Both the position numbers and the translations under genes were made by a program. The notes beneath the pieces are model-generated. The model was not told where the DNA came from, did not search any database, and saw only the letters and a program-made list of their open reading frames with translations. Positions 32,026-39,928 of a DNA stretch of 64,000 bases are shown one piece after another. The number at the start of each line of letters is the position of its first letter. Within the stretch, counting starts at the first letter, position 1. Source of the stretch: Asticcacaulis sp. AC460 (lineage in GTDB: Bacteria > Pseudomonadota > Alphaproteobacteria > Caulobacterales > Caulobacteraceae); NCBI RefSeq assembly GCF_000495795.1, contig NZ_AWGD01000030.1, positions 1 to 64,000 of the forward strand. Reading direction: 5' to 3'.

Positions 32026-32931
32026 TTAGGCCGGTTTCCCGATCCGCTTGATTTCCCAGTTGAGCTCAACGCCCAGCTTGTCGCGGACGTCGGCGCGGAC
32101 GGCTTCGCCCAGGCCTTCCAGGTCGGCTGCGGTCGCATCGCCGGTGTTGATCATGAAGTTGGCGTGCAGTTCAGAGAATTTGGCGCCGCCATAAAGCTTA
32201 CCGCGCCAGCCGGCACCGTCGACGCATTGCCAGGCCGAGCGGCCCTCCGGATTCTTGAAGGTCGAGCCGCCGGTCTTTTCGCGGATCGGCTGGGTCTGTT
32301 CGCGGCGTGAAGTAATCGCGTCGATGCGTTCAGTCACCGCCGCCGGATCGTCCGGCGTGCCCTGGAACACCGCTTCGATCCACACGATGTCCGGGCTGAT
32401 CTGCGTATGACGATAGGTAAAACCAAAGTCGGCATTGCTGAAATGGTGGCGCTTGCCCTGGCGATCGAAACCCCAGGCGGAAACGAGCACGTCCTTGGTT
32501 TCGGAGCCGTAGCAACCGGCGTTCATGGTCAGGGCGCCGCCGATCGTGCCCGGAATACCGGCGTAAAACTCCAGCCCGGCGATGCCCGCCTTGGCTGCCG
32601 CGCGCGCCACAGCGCTGTCCAGAGCGCCGGGACCGGCCGTAACCTGATGAGTTTCGGCATCGACCTTGATTTCAGAGAAGGCGCGTCCGGCAAGGCGGAT
32701 GACCACGCCATCTATGCCGCCGTCGCGGATGATGACGTTCGAACCGACACCCAGATAGGTCACCGGCACTGCCGGGTCGAGTGCCGCCAGAAATTCGCTC
32801 AGGTCCTGCGGGTCGGCCGGAATGAACAATACCTCGGCCGGGCCGCCGACACGGAACCAGGTAAACGGCGCCAGGGCCGTATCCAGAGCGATCTTGCCGC
32901 GAACGGTGGGAAGGTTGTCACGCCAAGTCAT
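32026..32931 (-). CDS. murB: UDP-N-acetylenolpyruvoylglucosamine reductase
   Basis: MurB is the FAD enzyme that reduces UDP-GlcNAc-enolpyruvate to UDP-MurNAc with NADPH. The 301-residue protein shows the FAD loop '[14 protein letters not shown]' and '[20 protein letters not shown]' (20 residues), the catalytic Ser in '[12 protein letters not shown]', and 'LHANFMIN' near the end. It follows a 77-residue gene by two bases and murC beyond that. ddl, its usual downstream neighbour in this order, is missing. Confidence 0.96.
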   Translation of the reverse strand: MTWRDNLPTVRGKIALDTALAPFTWFRVGGPAEVLFIPADPQDLSEFLAALDPAVPVTYLGVGSNVIIRDGGIDGVVIRLAGRAFSEIKVDAETHQVTAGPGALDSAVARAAAKAGIAGLEFYAGIPGTIGGALTMNAGCYGSETKDVLVSAWGFDRQGKRHHFSNADFGFTYRHTQISPDIVWIEAVFQGTPDDPAAVTERIDAITSRREQTQPIREKTGGSTFKNPEGRSAWQCVDGAGWRGKLYGGAKFSELHANFMINTGDATAADLEGLGEAVRADVRDKLGVELNWEIKRIGKPA

Positions 32932-32933
32932 AG

Positions 32934-33167
32934 CTAGTTCCGTTGCTCCACGCCCAGCTCCATTAATCGCTTTTGAAGTGACCGAGCAAGTTCCTCATGG
33001 TCGATCAACCAATAATACTCACGTCCATTGAACCTAAAGCCAATTGCACCACTACTGATGAAATAGTCAGCCAAAGTTCGACCGTCTGCGAACAAATAGC
33101 TGTCAGGGTCCGCGATGATCGCAGCTAGTTCCGAAGATAGCGGCTGCCCCCCGCTCTTCCGCTTCAT
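32934..33167 (-). CDS. Small hypothetical protein inserted between murC and murB
   Basis: The 77-residue product starts [13 protein letters not shown] and contains '[17 protein letters not shown]', '[18 protein letters not shown]' and a helical C-terminus. Its ATG overlaps the murC stop (ATGA) and its stop is two bases before murB, so it is fully embedded in the operon. It is AT-richer than its neighbours. I recognise no domain. It may be a recently acquired gene or a local regulator. Confidence 0.65.
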   Translation of the reverse strand: MKRKSGGQPLSSELAAIIADPDSYLFADGRTLADYFISSGAIGFRFNGREYYWLIDHEELARSLQKRLMELGVEQRN

Positions 33168-34591
33168 GCCTTCAGCGCTTCCAGTTGCCCCGGCAGGGCA
33201 TAGGCCCACTGGGTGATGTCGCCGGCGCCCAGGCAGACCACCAGGTCGCCGGACTTGGCTTCTCCGGCCACAATGCCAGCCAGGGCCGCGGGACCTTCGA
33301 GCGCGATGGCATTGCGGTGGCCGAAACGATGCAGGCCTTCGACCAGGGCCGTCTTGCTGACGCCGTCGATGGGGGCCTCCCCGGCGCTGTAGACATCGGC
33401 GACGATGACCGTGTCGGCGTCGTGGAAACACGAGGAGAACTCGGTCATCAGGTCGCGCAGGCGGGTATAGCGGTGCGGCTGGACCACGGCGATGACCCGC
33501 CCTTGCGTGACCTGACGGGCGGCCGTCAGTACCGCGGCGATCTCGACCGGATGGTGGCCGTAATCGTCGATGACGCGGATGCCGTCGACCACGCCCGTGG
33601 TCGTAAAGCGACGCTTGACCCCGCCGAAGCCTGCCAGGCCCTTGCGCACGTCATCTTCGGTGACGCCTAGCTCACGCGCGATGGCAATGGCCGCCGTGGC
33701 GTTGCTGACATTGTGGTTGCCGGTCATCGGCAGGCGGATCTTTTCCCAGATGAAGGGCTCGACACCGGTCGGTGAGAACTGCACGTCGAATAGTGCGCCT
33801 TCCGGGCCGAACTCGATGTTCAGGCAGCGGACCTCAGCCTGGGGGCTGACGCCGTAGGGGATCAGGCGGCGGTTCTCGACCTTGGCGGCCAGGGCCTGGA
33901 CTTCGGGGTGGTCTATGCAGACGGCGGCGAAACCGTAGAAGGGGATGTTTTCGACGAAGTCGACAAAGCCCTTTTTCACCGCTTCGAAGTCGCCCCAGTG
34001 ATCGAGATGTTCGGCGTCGATATTGGTGACGATAGCCAGGGTCGACTTCAGGCGCAGGAAGGAGCCGTCGGATTCGTCGGCCTCGACCACGATCCAGTCG
34101 CCGTCGCCGACCTTGGCATTGGTGCCGTAGTTATTGATGATGCCGCCATTGACCACGGTCGGGTCCATGCCGCCGGCGTCGAGCAGGCAGGCGACCATTG
34201 AGGTGGTGGTGGTCTTGCCATGGGTGCCGCCGACGGCGATCGAGAACTGCAGCCGCATCAATTCAGCCAGCATCTCGGCGCGGCGGACCAGCGGGATGCG
34301 GCGACGGCGCGCCTCGACCATCTCCGGGTTGTCGTGCTTGACCGCGGTCGAATAGACCAGGGCGCAGACGCCGTCGCTGACATGTTCGGCGGCGTGGCCG
34401 ATGAAGATCTTCGCGCCCAGCTTTTCCAGCCGTTCGGTGTTGGCCGAGGCCTTGGCGTCCGAGCCCTGCACCTGGTAGCCGATCTTGAGCATGATCTCGG
34501 CAATGCCGCTCATGCCGATGCCGCCGATGCCGACGAAATGGACCGGGCCGAGGTCGAAAGGCGTAGGGCGGATTTGGGACAGAGAGGCCAT
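33164..34591 (-). CDS. murC: UDP-N-acetylmuramate--L-alanine ligase
   Basis: MurC adds L-alanine to UDP-MurNAc, the first amino acid of the peptidoglycan stem. The 475-residue protein has the N-terminal Rossmann motif '[15 protein letters not shown]', the ATP loop '[12 protein letters not shown]' and the Mur ligase C-terminal domain with '[10 protein letters not shown]'. murG, which usually precedes murC in the dcw cluster, is not upstream; a ParDE module on the other strand occupies that place. Confidence 0.97.
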   Translation of the reverse strand: MASLSQIRPTPFDLGPVHFVGIGGIGMSGIAEIMLKIGYQVQGSDAKASANTERLEKLGAKIFIGHAAEHVSDGVCALVYSTAVKHDNPEMVEARRRRIPLVRRAEMLAELMRLQFSIAVGGTHGKTTTTSMVACLLDAGGMDPTVVNGGIINNYGTNAKVGDGDWIVVEADESDGSFLRLKSTLAIVTNIDAEHLDHWGDFEAVKKGFVDFVENIPFYGFAAVCIDHPEVQALAAKVENRRLIPYGVSPQAEVRCLNIEFGPEGALFDVQFSPTGVEPFIWEKIRLPMTGNHNVSNATAAIAIARELGVTEDDVRKGLAGFGGVKRRFTTTGVVDGIRVIDDYGHHPVEIAAVLTAARQVTQGRVIAVVQPHRYTRLRDLMTEFSSCFHDADTVIVADVYSAGEAPIDGVSKTALVEGLHRFGHRNAIALEGPAALAGIVAGEAKSGDLVVCLGAGDITQWAYALPGQLEALKA

Positions 34592-34729
34592 TGGGACAGG
34601 TTCACGCGCGACAAAAAGGGGAAGGATTACGCGCTTTATACTACGCTGTCGTGCCTGTCACGGGCCGTTTTCAACTTGGTGGCACGGGCGTTTCATGGCA
34701 CTATGGCGGCAAGGCGCAAGGTGCAGATT

Positions 34730-34969
34730 ATGGACAGGATCACGGTTTCTCTGGACGACGGCAATAGCGATTGGGTGCAGCAGCAGGCGGGCGCCAATGT
34801 CGATGCCTATGTCAACGATGTGCTGCGCAGGGATCAGGAACGCAAGGCCGCAGAAGCGAAATTGCGAGACTTGATACAAGAGGGGCTCGACAGCGGGATC
34901 AGCCCCCGCACGCCCCAAGAGATTATTGCTGATGCCAAGGCCAGGTTAAGGGCCGATGGCCACCTATAG
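34730..34969 (+). CDS. parD: ParD-like antitoxin
   Basis: The 79-residue protein starts 'MDRITVSLDDGNSDWVQQQA', the ribbon-helix-helix DNA-binding half of ParD antitoxins. A helical toxin-neutralising tail follows ('LRDLIQEGLDSGISPRTPQE'). ParD binds and neutralises ParE and autorepresses the operon. The reading overlaps parE by 14 bases, as usual for such pairs. A few Met codons upstream are in frame but would lengthen the protein beyond the family norm. Confidence 0.88.
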   Translation: MDRITVSLDDGNSDWVQQQAGANVDAYVNDVLRRDQERKAAEAKLRDLIQEGLDSGISPRTPQEIIADAKARLRADGHL

Positions 34970-35249
34970 CCTCACAGCCGACGCCGATCGGGATTTGACC
35001 GCAATTTATTTCTACACTTTCGATTCGTTCGGAGAAAACCAAGCGGACCTTTATACTAACCGTATGATTTCCGCCTTTGAGTTACTTGCTCAGATGCCAT
35101 TTTCAGGTCGAAAAGTGGCCCATATTCATTCCGATACGCGATCCTTTCCTCACGAATCTCATGTTATTTATTACGAGGTCGTAGATTCTGACGTCGTTAT
35201 TATCCGCATTCTTCACCATGCTCAGGATCCGTTGAGACAGTTCAAATGA
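34956..35249 (+). CDS. parE: ParE-like toxin (RelE/ParE superfamily)
   Basis: The 97-residue protein shows 'LTADADRDLTAIYFYTFDSF' at the N-terminus and 'HVIYYEVVDSDVVIIRILH' near the C-terminus, the typical RelE/ParE fold order. ParE toxins inhibit DNA gyrase. The gene is AT-richer than its neighbours, as expected for a mobile toxin-antitoxin module. Its stop overlaps the start of the cytochrome b561 gene (ATGA), an unusual coupling to a housekeeping membrane protein. Confidence 0.88.
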   Translation: MATYSLTADADRDLTAIYFYTFDSFGENQADLYTNRMISAFELLAQMPFSGRKVAHIHSDTRSFPHESHVIYYEVVDSDVVIIRILHHAQDPLRQFK

Positions 35250-35806
35250 GCGCCGAACCACCGTCCATCCCGGATGGCTACCCGCTCGCTGCCAGGCTGC
35301 TGCACTGGGTCATTGCCTTGTGTGTGCTGTCGCTGATCCCGGCAGGACTGTTGATGAACCAACTTCCCTCCGGGGAACCGCAGAACGCCCTCTATACCGC
35401 CCATCGCTCGCTGGGTGTGCTGGTCATGGTCTTGTCCGTGATCAGGCTGGGCTACAGGTTGACCGCCAAATGGCCGGAGCAGGAATCGAGCCTGACGCCG
35501 TGGCAGCGCAGGGCGTCGACCGTCGTGCACAACCTGTTCTACGGTCTGCTGATCGTCCAGCCCCTGGTCGGCTGGTACGCCACCTCGGCCTATGGCGCAC
35601 GGATCAGCGTTTTCGGACTGTTCGACCTGCCGGCCCTGACCGCCAAAAACGCCGCCGCCGCCGACCTGTGGTTCAATGTTCACGATGTGCTGGGCTTTAC
35701 CCTGGCCGGCCTGGTCGTAATCCATGTCGCGGCCGCCCTGTACCACCACTTGATCCGCCGCGACGATGTGCTGATCCGCATGCTGGTCGGGCAAAAATCG
35801 TCCTGA
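35246..35806 (+). CDS. Cytochrome b561-type diheme membrane protein
   Basis: The 186-residue protein has four transmembrane helices. Heme-ligand His candidates are seen in 'AARLLHWVIALCVL', 'LYTAHRSLGVLVM', 'FNVHDVLGFTL' and 'LVVIHVAAALYHH'. This is the bacterial CybB/YceJ type, a small inner-membrane electron carrier that can oxidise quinol or reduce superoxide. It starts inside the parE stop codon. A CtrA box and an envelope gene cluster follow. Confidence 0.88.
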   Translation: MSAEPPSIPDGYPLAARLLHWVIALCVLSLIPAGLLMNQLPSGEPQNALYTAHRSLGVLVMVLSVIRLGYRLTAKWPEQESSLTPWQRRASTVVHNLFYGLLIVQPLVGWYATSAYGARISVFGLFDLPALTAKNAAAADLWFNVHDVLGFTLAGLVVIHVAAALYHHLIRRDDVLIRMLVGQKSS

Positions 35807-35861
35807 CAAGAGAGTTTCGATTCGCTCGTGCGGTGAACCCGGGCGTAAGCGCCACACCTCA

Positions 35862-35877
35862 TTAATGATTTGTTAAC
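35862..35877 (+). promoter_or_regulatory. Perfect CtrA box
   Basis: TTAA (35862-35865), seven bases, then TTAAC (35873-35877) exactly match the CtrA consensus TTAA-N7-TTAAC of Caulobacterales. It is about 70 bases upstream of the first gene of the OmpA-like cluster. Confidence 0.75.
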
Positions 35878-35947
35878 CGCGTTGTCTTTTGCCGCAACCG
35901 ATTGTACGTTTTCCGCTGAATGTGTTGGCGTCGCAGGGACCGAATCG

Positions 35948-36763
35948 GTGGGCAGGGTATGGATTTACAGTCTCGGCTGGCTGGTCCTGGGACTTTGCGT
36001 AGCCTTTGCCCTCCCCTGGCGTGCCGAGGGGCTGGAGACTATGTTGCGCGGCCAGGTCCAGCAAAAGCTGGCGGCCCAGGGCCTGGGTGATTTCGAAGTC
36101 CGGATGGACGGCCAGGCGACAACCCTTGCCTATCGCGAAGACGGCTTTGCCCAGACTGCGGCCTCGGGTGAAACCGCACGCGACCGTATGCTGCGGGCCG
36201 TCGCCCATGCCCGCAGCGTGACCGGCGGTCTGCCGGAGAGCACGCTCTACGGCAGCGTCCTGATGGGGCCGGTGACGCGGGTACGCATGGACGAAGGCTC
36301 GGTCGACCTGATGCAGGCACGGCTGGATAGTGTCGCCACACAGACCGTGGTTACCGAACAGGTGCTTCAGGCGGCCGAGGATTGCACTGGCCGGGTAACA
36401 GCGGCGGTCGCCGACCGGCGGCTGCAGTTCGTTTCCGGCAGCGCCGAACTGACCGGCGACAGCCAGACCATCCTGACCGACATTTACAACACCATCCAGA
36501 CCTGTCCGCAGAACCTGGTGCTCAGCGTCGAGGGCTATACCGACAATGTCGGCCAGGACAACGATAATATGAAGCTGTCGACCGCCCGGGCCGAGGCCGC
36601 GGCTTTTGCGCTGATCGACCTGGGCCTGGCCCAGGCGTCGGTCAGTTCACGTGGCTTCGGCGCCCAGAACCCGATTGCCGACAATACCACCGACGACGGC
36701 CGGGCGCGCAACCGCCGGGTCGACTTCATCCTCCATCCGCGCGACGAACCGGAGGGGCCGTAA
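35948..36763 (+). CDS. Membrane-anchored BON/OmpA-like protein (ArfA-like), unit 1
   Basis: From the GTG at 35948 (AGGGA eight bases upstream) the protein is 271 residues. It has an N-terminal anchor (VWIYSLGWLVLGLCVAFAL), a BON-like alpha/beta region (residues about 30-110) and a C-terminal OmpA domain with the peptidoglycan-binding pattern 'VEGYTDNVGQDNDNMKLSTA' and 'NRRVDFIL'. That layout is the same as mycobacterial ArfA/OmpATb. It should sit in the inner membrane with its domains in the periplasm. A 31-residue membrane peptide starts two bases after its stop. Confidence 0.8.
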   Translation: MGRVWIYSLGWLVLGLCVAFALPWRAEGLETMLRGQVQQKLAAQGLGDFEVRMDGQATTLAYREDGFAQTAASGETARDRMLRAVAHARSVTGGLPESTLYGSVLMGPVTRVRMDEGSVDLMQARLDSVATQTVVTEQVLQAAEDCTGRVTAAVADRRLQFVSGSAELTGDSQTILTDIYNTIQTCPQNLVLSVEGYTDNVGQDNDNMKLSTARAEAAAFALIDLGLAQASVSSRGFGAQNPIADNTTDDGRARNRRVDFILHPRDEPEGP

Positions 36764-36764
36764 T

Positions 36765-36860
36765 ATGGTATATCTCCTGTACGATCTGCGCTGGCTGTTG
36801 CTGGGCGTCCTTGTGCTAGGAATGGTGTTCGGCTTTGCCGCCCATCGCTGGGGGCGCTGA
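36765..36860 (+). CDS. 31-residue membrane peptide (ArfB-like position), unit 1
   Basis: The peptide starts MVYLLYDLRWLLLG, spans the membrane once and ends AAHRWGR. It is clearly paralogous to the peptide at 38075 (both have M-x-YL-x5-LRW-x-LLL-x-x-VLG and a basic AA(H/R)R(W/Y)G end). Each follows an OmpA-like gene by two or three bases. The conservation between copies shows that it is a real gene, despite its size. Confidence 0.75.
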   Translation: MVYLLYDLRWLLLGVLVLGMVFGFAAHRWGR

Positions 36861-36861
36861 C

Positions 36862-37182
36862 ATGATGTGGTTGTGGCTGCAATCGCTGGTCCTGATCGCC
36901 CTGACGTTTTCCGTCGGTCTGTGGCTGGGGCACGTGGTGTCGATACTCACCAAGGGTGCCGCGCGGCCCGAACCGGCGGCCGTCGCGGCGTTCGAGGACA
37001 GGGAGCCGTATCGGCCTTATCACGGCTATGACAACCAGCCAGAACCGGCCGTCGCCGAAGCGCCTCCTCCACCGCCTCCGCCGCCATTGCCCGTCGCGCC
37101 GCCCCGGCGGATCAAGCCGCCTTTGCTGTTTCCGATCAATCAGTTCGGAATCGTTACCGTGACTCAGGCGCCAGCCATCTAA
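36862..37182 (+). CDS. Membrane-anchored Pro-rich protein (ArfC-like position), unit 1
   Basis: The 106-residue protein has one N-terminal transmembrane helix (WLQSLVLIALTFSVGLWLG) and a Pro-rich tail with a run of eight prolines before LPVAPPRR. The tail is probably extended and periplasmic or cytoplasmic. Its ATG is one base after the stop of the 31-residue peptide, so the three genes of unit 1 are one operon. It has no helix-hairpin-helix domain, unlike its counterpart in unit 2. Confidence 0.7.
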   Translation: MMWLWLQSLVLIALTFSVGLWLGHVVSILTKGAARPEPAAVAAFEDREPYRPYHGYDNQPEPAVAEAPPPPPPPPLPVAPPRRIKPPLLFPINQFGIVTVTQAPAI

Positions 37183-37249
37183 ACCGCCATGAACCCGCCG
37201 CAGTTGTTTCCGACAACAAGGCAGCGGGAATCGCTATAGGGTTCGCATC

Positions 37250-38071
37250 ATGAAGAAAAACATGATCCATCTGGCCGGTTGGGCGGCCTTGCTGATCGTC
37301 GGCGTGATCGCCCTGACGACAACCAAAGCAGACACTGAGACGCGGCTGAAAAGCGAAGCGTCGGCCAGACTGACCCAGGCCGGTGTCACCGGCGTGACGG
37401 TTGCGGCATCGGGCCAGGACCTCGTGCTCAGCGGCAAACCCGATAAGATTGTCGCGGCCCAGGCGATCCTCAAACCTGACGATTTCTGGGTAGGTCCGGT
37501 GGCGCAGGTGCGCGCCGTCCCCCCGGTGGTCGTGGCGACGCGTGTCGCCGCCGTCGCAAATGAAAGCGCCATCGCCGTCGAAAGCCATAGCGAAAGCGCG
37601 GGCTCGGCGTCAGCGAAGGTCAGCGCTTCCAGTCCGCCGCCAGCCGCTGTTGCTGTCGTCGAGGCCCCCGCCCTGGCCAGACCTCTGTCTCAGGAGGCCC
37701 AGCGCTGCCAGGAACGGATCACGGCCGCCGTGGCGCATGGCGGTATCCGCTACAGGTTCAACGCCTATGAACTGACGCCCCAGGGCCAGCGCACCCTGCG
37801 CAATGTTTATCGCGTGCTGAAAGGTTGTCCTTCGGACGTCAAGCTGACCATCACCGGCTACACCGACAATGTCGGCGCCGATGAGGTCAACAAATCCCTG
37901 TCTGCTGGGCGAGCGGTCGACGCCATGAATGCCCTGACCGCCGCCGGCTGGCCCGACGACAAGGTCACGGCCATCGGCGCCGGCAGCGCCGATCCGGTCG
38001 CCAGCAACGCCACGGCCGCCGGACGCAAACAGAACCGCCGCGTCGTTTTCACCATCAGTTCCGTGAGTTAA
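37250..38071 (+). CDS. Membrane-anchored BON/OmpA-like protein (ArfA-like), unit 2
   Basis: The 273-residue protein has an N-terminal anchor (MIHLAGWAALLIVGVIAL), a BON-like segment 'RLTQAGVTGVTVAASGQDLV', an Ala/Ser/Pro linker and a C-terminal OmpA domain with 'ITGYTDNVGADEVNKSLSAG' and 'RKQNRRVVFTI'. It is a diverged paralogue of the unit 1 protein. The gap of 67 bases to unit 1 contains no clear terminator, so one long transcript is possible. Confidence 0.82.
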   Translation: MKKNMIHLAGWAALLIVGVIALTTTKADTETRLKSEASARLTQAGVTGVTVAASGQDLVLSGKPDKIVAAQAILKPDDFWVGPVAQVRAVPPVVVATRVAAVANESAIAVESHSESAGSASAKVSASSPPPAAVAVVEAPALARPLSQEAQRCQERITAAVAHGGIRYRFNAYELTPQGQRTLRNVYRVLKGCPSDVKLTITGYTDNVGADEVNKSLSAGRAVDAMNALTAAGWPDDKVTAIGAGSADPVASNATAAGRKQNRRVVFTISSVS

Positions 38072-38074
38072 GCC

Positions 38075-38170
38075 ATGTTGTACCTGATTTCCGAACTACG
38101 CTGGTGGTTGTTGCTGGCTTTGGTGCTGGGCGTTGCCGTCGAATACGCCGCTCGCCGGTACGGCAAATAG
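38075..38170 (+). CDS. 31-residue membrane peptide (ArfB-like position), unit 2
   Basis: The peptide starts MLYLISELRWWLLL, has one membrane span and ends AARRYGK. It has the same length as the peptide at 36765 and shares its pattern. It begins three bases after the OmpA-like stop, matching the gene order of unit 1. Confidence 0.75.
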   Translation: MLYLISELRWWLLLALVLGVAVEYAARRYGK

Positions 38171-38183
38171 GAAAGGAAGCGCC

Positions 38184-38828
38184 ATGTCGATGCTGCTGAA
38201 ATCCGCCGTCCTGTTGATTGCCGCCTTCCTGATCGGGCGCGGCATCGGCTATCTGCTGAGCCGCCAGGCCCCCAAGCCGGCGGAAAAGCCGAAACCGCGT
38301 CTGCTGGAAGACGAACTGCCCGCGCCGGCGACTGAATCCATCCTGCCGCCGGGCGAGGCCGAACTGATGCCGCTGGAGAGGGATTACGTGACCATGCCGG
38401 CGGAGGCCGCGCCGGTCGCGACCGTGGTCGAGGCGCCGAAAGCCAAAACGACGCCCAAGCCTGAGCCCGAGGTTGCCGCCAAAACACGCGCACGCAAGGC
38501 GGAGGCGGCTCCGACGGTATCGCCATTGGCCGCCATGACGCCCGATCAGGTCGAAGCTGCCGTGGCCGCGGCGGACGCTCCGGTCGAGCCGGCACGGCTG
38601 AAGGCCGCCGACAAGGGCAAGCCGGATGCGTTGCTGGACATTATCGGCATCGGGCCGGTCAATGAGGTGCAGTTGCACGCTCTGGGCATCTACCATTTCC
38701 GCCAGATCGCCGCCTGGACGCCGGAGAACATCAAGTGGGTGTCGGAGCGCATCAAGTTCCCCAGCCGCATAGTTCGCGAAAACTGGATGAAACAGGCCGC
38801 GGAGATGGACGCTGCGAAAAAGGGGTAA
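38184..38828 (+). CDS. Membrane-anchored protein with C-terminal helix-hairpin-helix domain, unit 2
   Basis: The 214-residue protein has an N-terminal transmembrane helix (LLKSAVLLIAAFLIGRGIGY), a long Pro/Ala/Lys-rich linker and a C-terminal domain 'LLDIIGIGPVNEVQLHALGI' followed by 'AAWTPENIKWVSERIKFP'. This is the helix-3-turn-helix domain of COG3743, often labelled a flap-endonuclease-like or NADH dehydrogenase-associated domain. No nuclease active site is present. A good ribosome site (GAAAGGA) precedes the ATG at 38184. It occupies the ArfC position. Confidence 0.8.
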   Translation: MSMLLKSAVLLIAAFLIGRGIGYLLSRQAPKPAEKPKPRLLEDELPAPATESILPPGEAELMPLERDYVTMPAEAAPVATVVEAPKAKTTPKPEPEVAAKTRARKAEAAPTVSPLAAMTPDQVEAAVAAADAPVEPARLKAADKGKPDALLDIIGIGPVNEVQLHALGIYHFRQIAAWTPENIKWVSERIKFPSRIVRENWMKQAAEMDAAKKG

Positions 38829-38833
38829 GGGCC

Positions 38834-39488
38834 ATGCGAGGGGGATTACTCAACGGCTTAGCGTTATTCACGATATTGACAGTTTGTCTATCTGCAACCT
38901 CAGCTTTGGCTGCAAATCCCGATGCGCAAGGCGCTGCAAACGAACCGTGTCCGTTCGTGCTGCGCCACCCTTTCGAATACCGAATCTACTTTCCTTCGGG
39001 TGAGTCGCAATGGCGTGAGGATTTTGATCACACGCTCGAAGTTGCCGCTGACGTCGCCATCACGGAATCAACGAACCAACCTGACAGATGTGCCCCAAAA
39101 TTCGTTGGGCTGAAAATCTCGGGCCACAGTGACACGGTTGGAACAGAGCAGGATGCGATGCGCCTGTCACGGTTGCGTACCACCGGCGTGGTAGACAGGC
39201 TTCTGGCGTTGGGTGTGCCGCTAGATCTGATCACCATGGATATCATGGGCGACCTCGACCCTCCGGTCGCCACCGCCGACGAGACGGAGGAGCCGCTCAA
39301 CCGCCTATGGTCAGGCGGTGGCCGATGCCCTGATTGGTGGCGGTATCGCGGCCGATCGCATCAGCATCCATGCTTATGGCGAAACCCGGCCAGCGGTCGC
39401 CACGGCGGACAATACCCATGAGCCGCTGAACCGCCGGGTGACGATCTGGCTCGATGACAAGGGGGACAAGGCATGTTTCGGCGAATAG
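38834..39488 (+). pseudogene. Fused remnant of two OmpA-like genes
   Basis: The 5' part encodes a secreted OmpA-like protein (signal peptide ending in SALAAN, then 'LKISGHSDTVGTEQDAMRLS') up to 'ETEEPLNR' at 39304. The next bases switch by one frame into the interior of another OmpA-like gene, 'AYGQAVADALIGGGIAADRI', which runs to its own 'EPLNRRVTIWLDD' and stops at 39488. The original frame stops at 39421. CGCC at the junction is shared by both parents, suggesting an illegitimate deletion between tandem copies. The 5' part is AT-richer than unit 2. Confidence 0.7.
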
Positions 39489-39928
39489 TCCTAGCCGGCC
39501 TTGCTGTAGCAACGACCATAGGCGTTGCCGCTGGTGTATTCCTTTGGAAGAGATTCGACGAAACCAAGGACTGTCCGACCTACGAGCTTCGCGACTATAT
39601 TGCCTATTTCGTGCCGGATAGTTCTGAACTGTCACCCGACGCCATACAAATAATCGACGAGTTAGCCGCTTCTACAAAATACTACGATCCCTGCCTTCCG
39701 GTTGATCGAATAACCCTCGTCGCCCACACTGATACGGTCGGTGACACAGAGGCCAATCTGCGCCTAGCCAGGAGGCGTGTGGAAGCCGTCGCTGCGCGGT
39801 TAAAGATGAAAGGCGTAACCTTGCCCTTGCGCCTCGTTCCTAAAGGGGAAGCGAATACGCCCGTTCCGACGGCCGACAATGTCCGTGAACCGCTCAACAA
39901 CCGCGTATATCTGGACTATCTTTCCTAA
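39473..39928 (+). CDS. Membrane-anchored OmpA-like protein
   Basis: The 151-residue protein has an N-terminal membrane anchor ([20 protein letters not shown]) and a short OmpA domain with '[20 protein letters not shown]' and '[13 protein letters not shown]'. It lacks the BON-like region of the unit 1 and 2 proteins. The reading starts inside the end of the fused remnant and overlaps the convergent ilvD stop by four bases. Two Cys residues (DCPTYE and DPCLP) may form a disulfide. Confidence 0.78.
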   Translation: MFRRIVLAGLAVATTIGVAAGVFLWKRFDETKDCPTYELRDYIAYFVPDSSELSPDAIQIIDELAASTKYYDPCLPVDRITLVAHTDTVGDTEANLRLARRRVEAVAARLKMKGVTLPLRLVPKGEANTPVPTADNVREPLNNRVYLDYLS

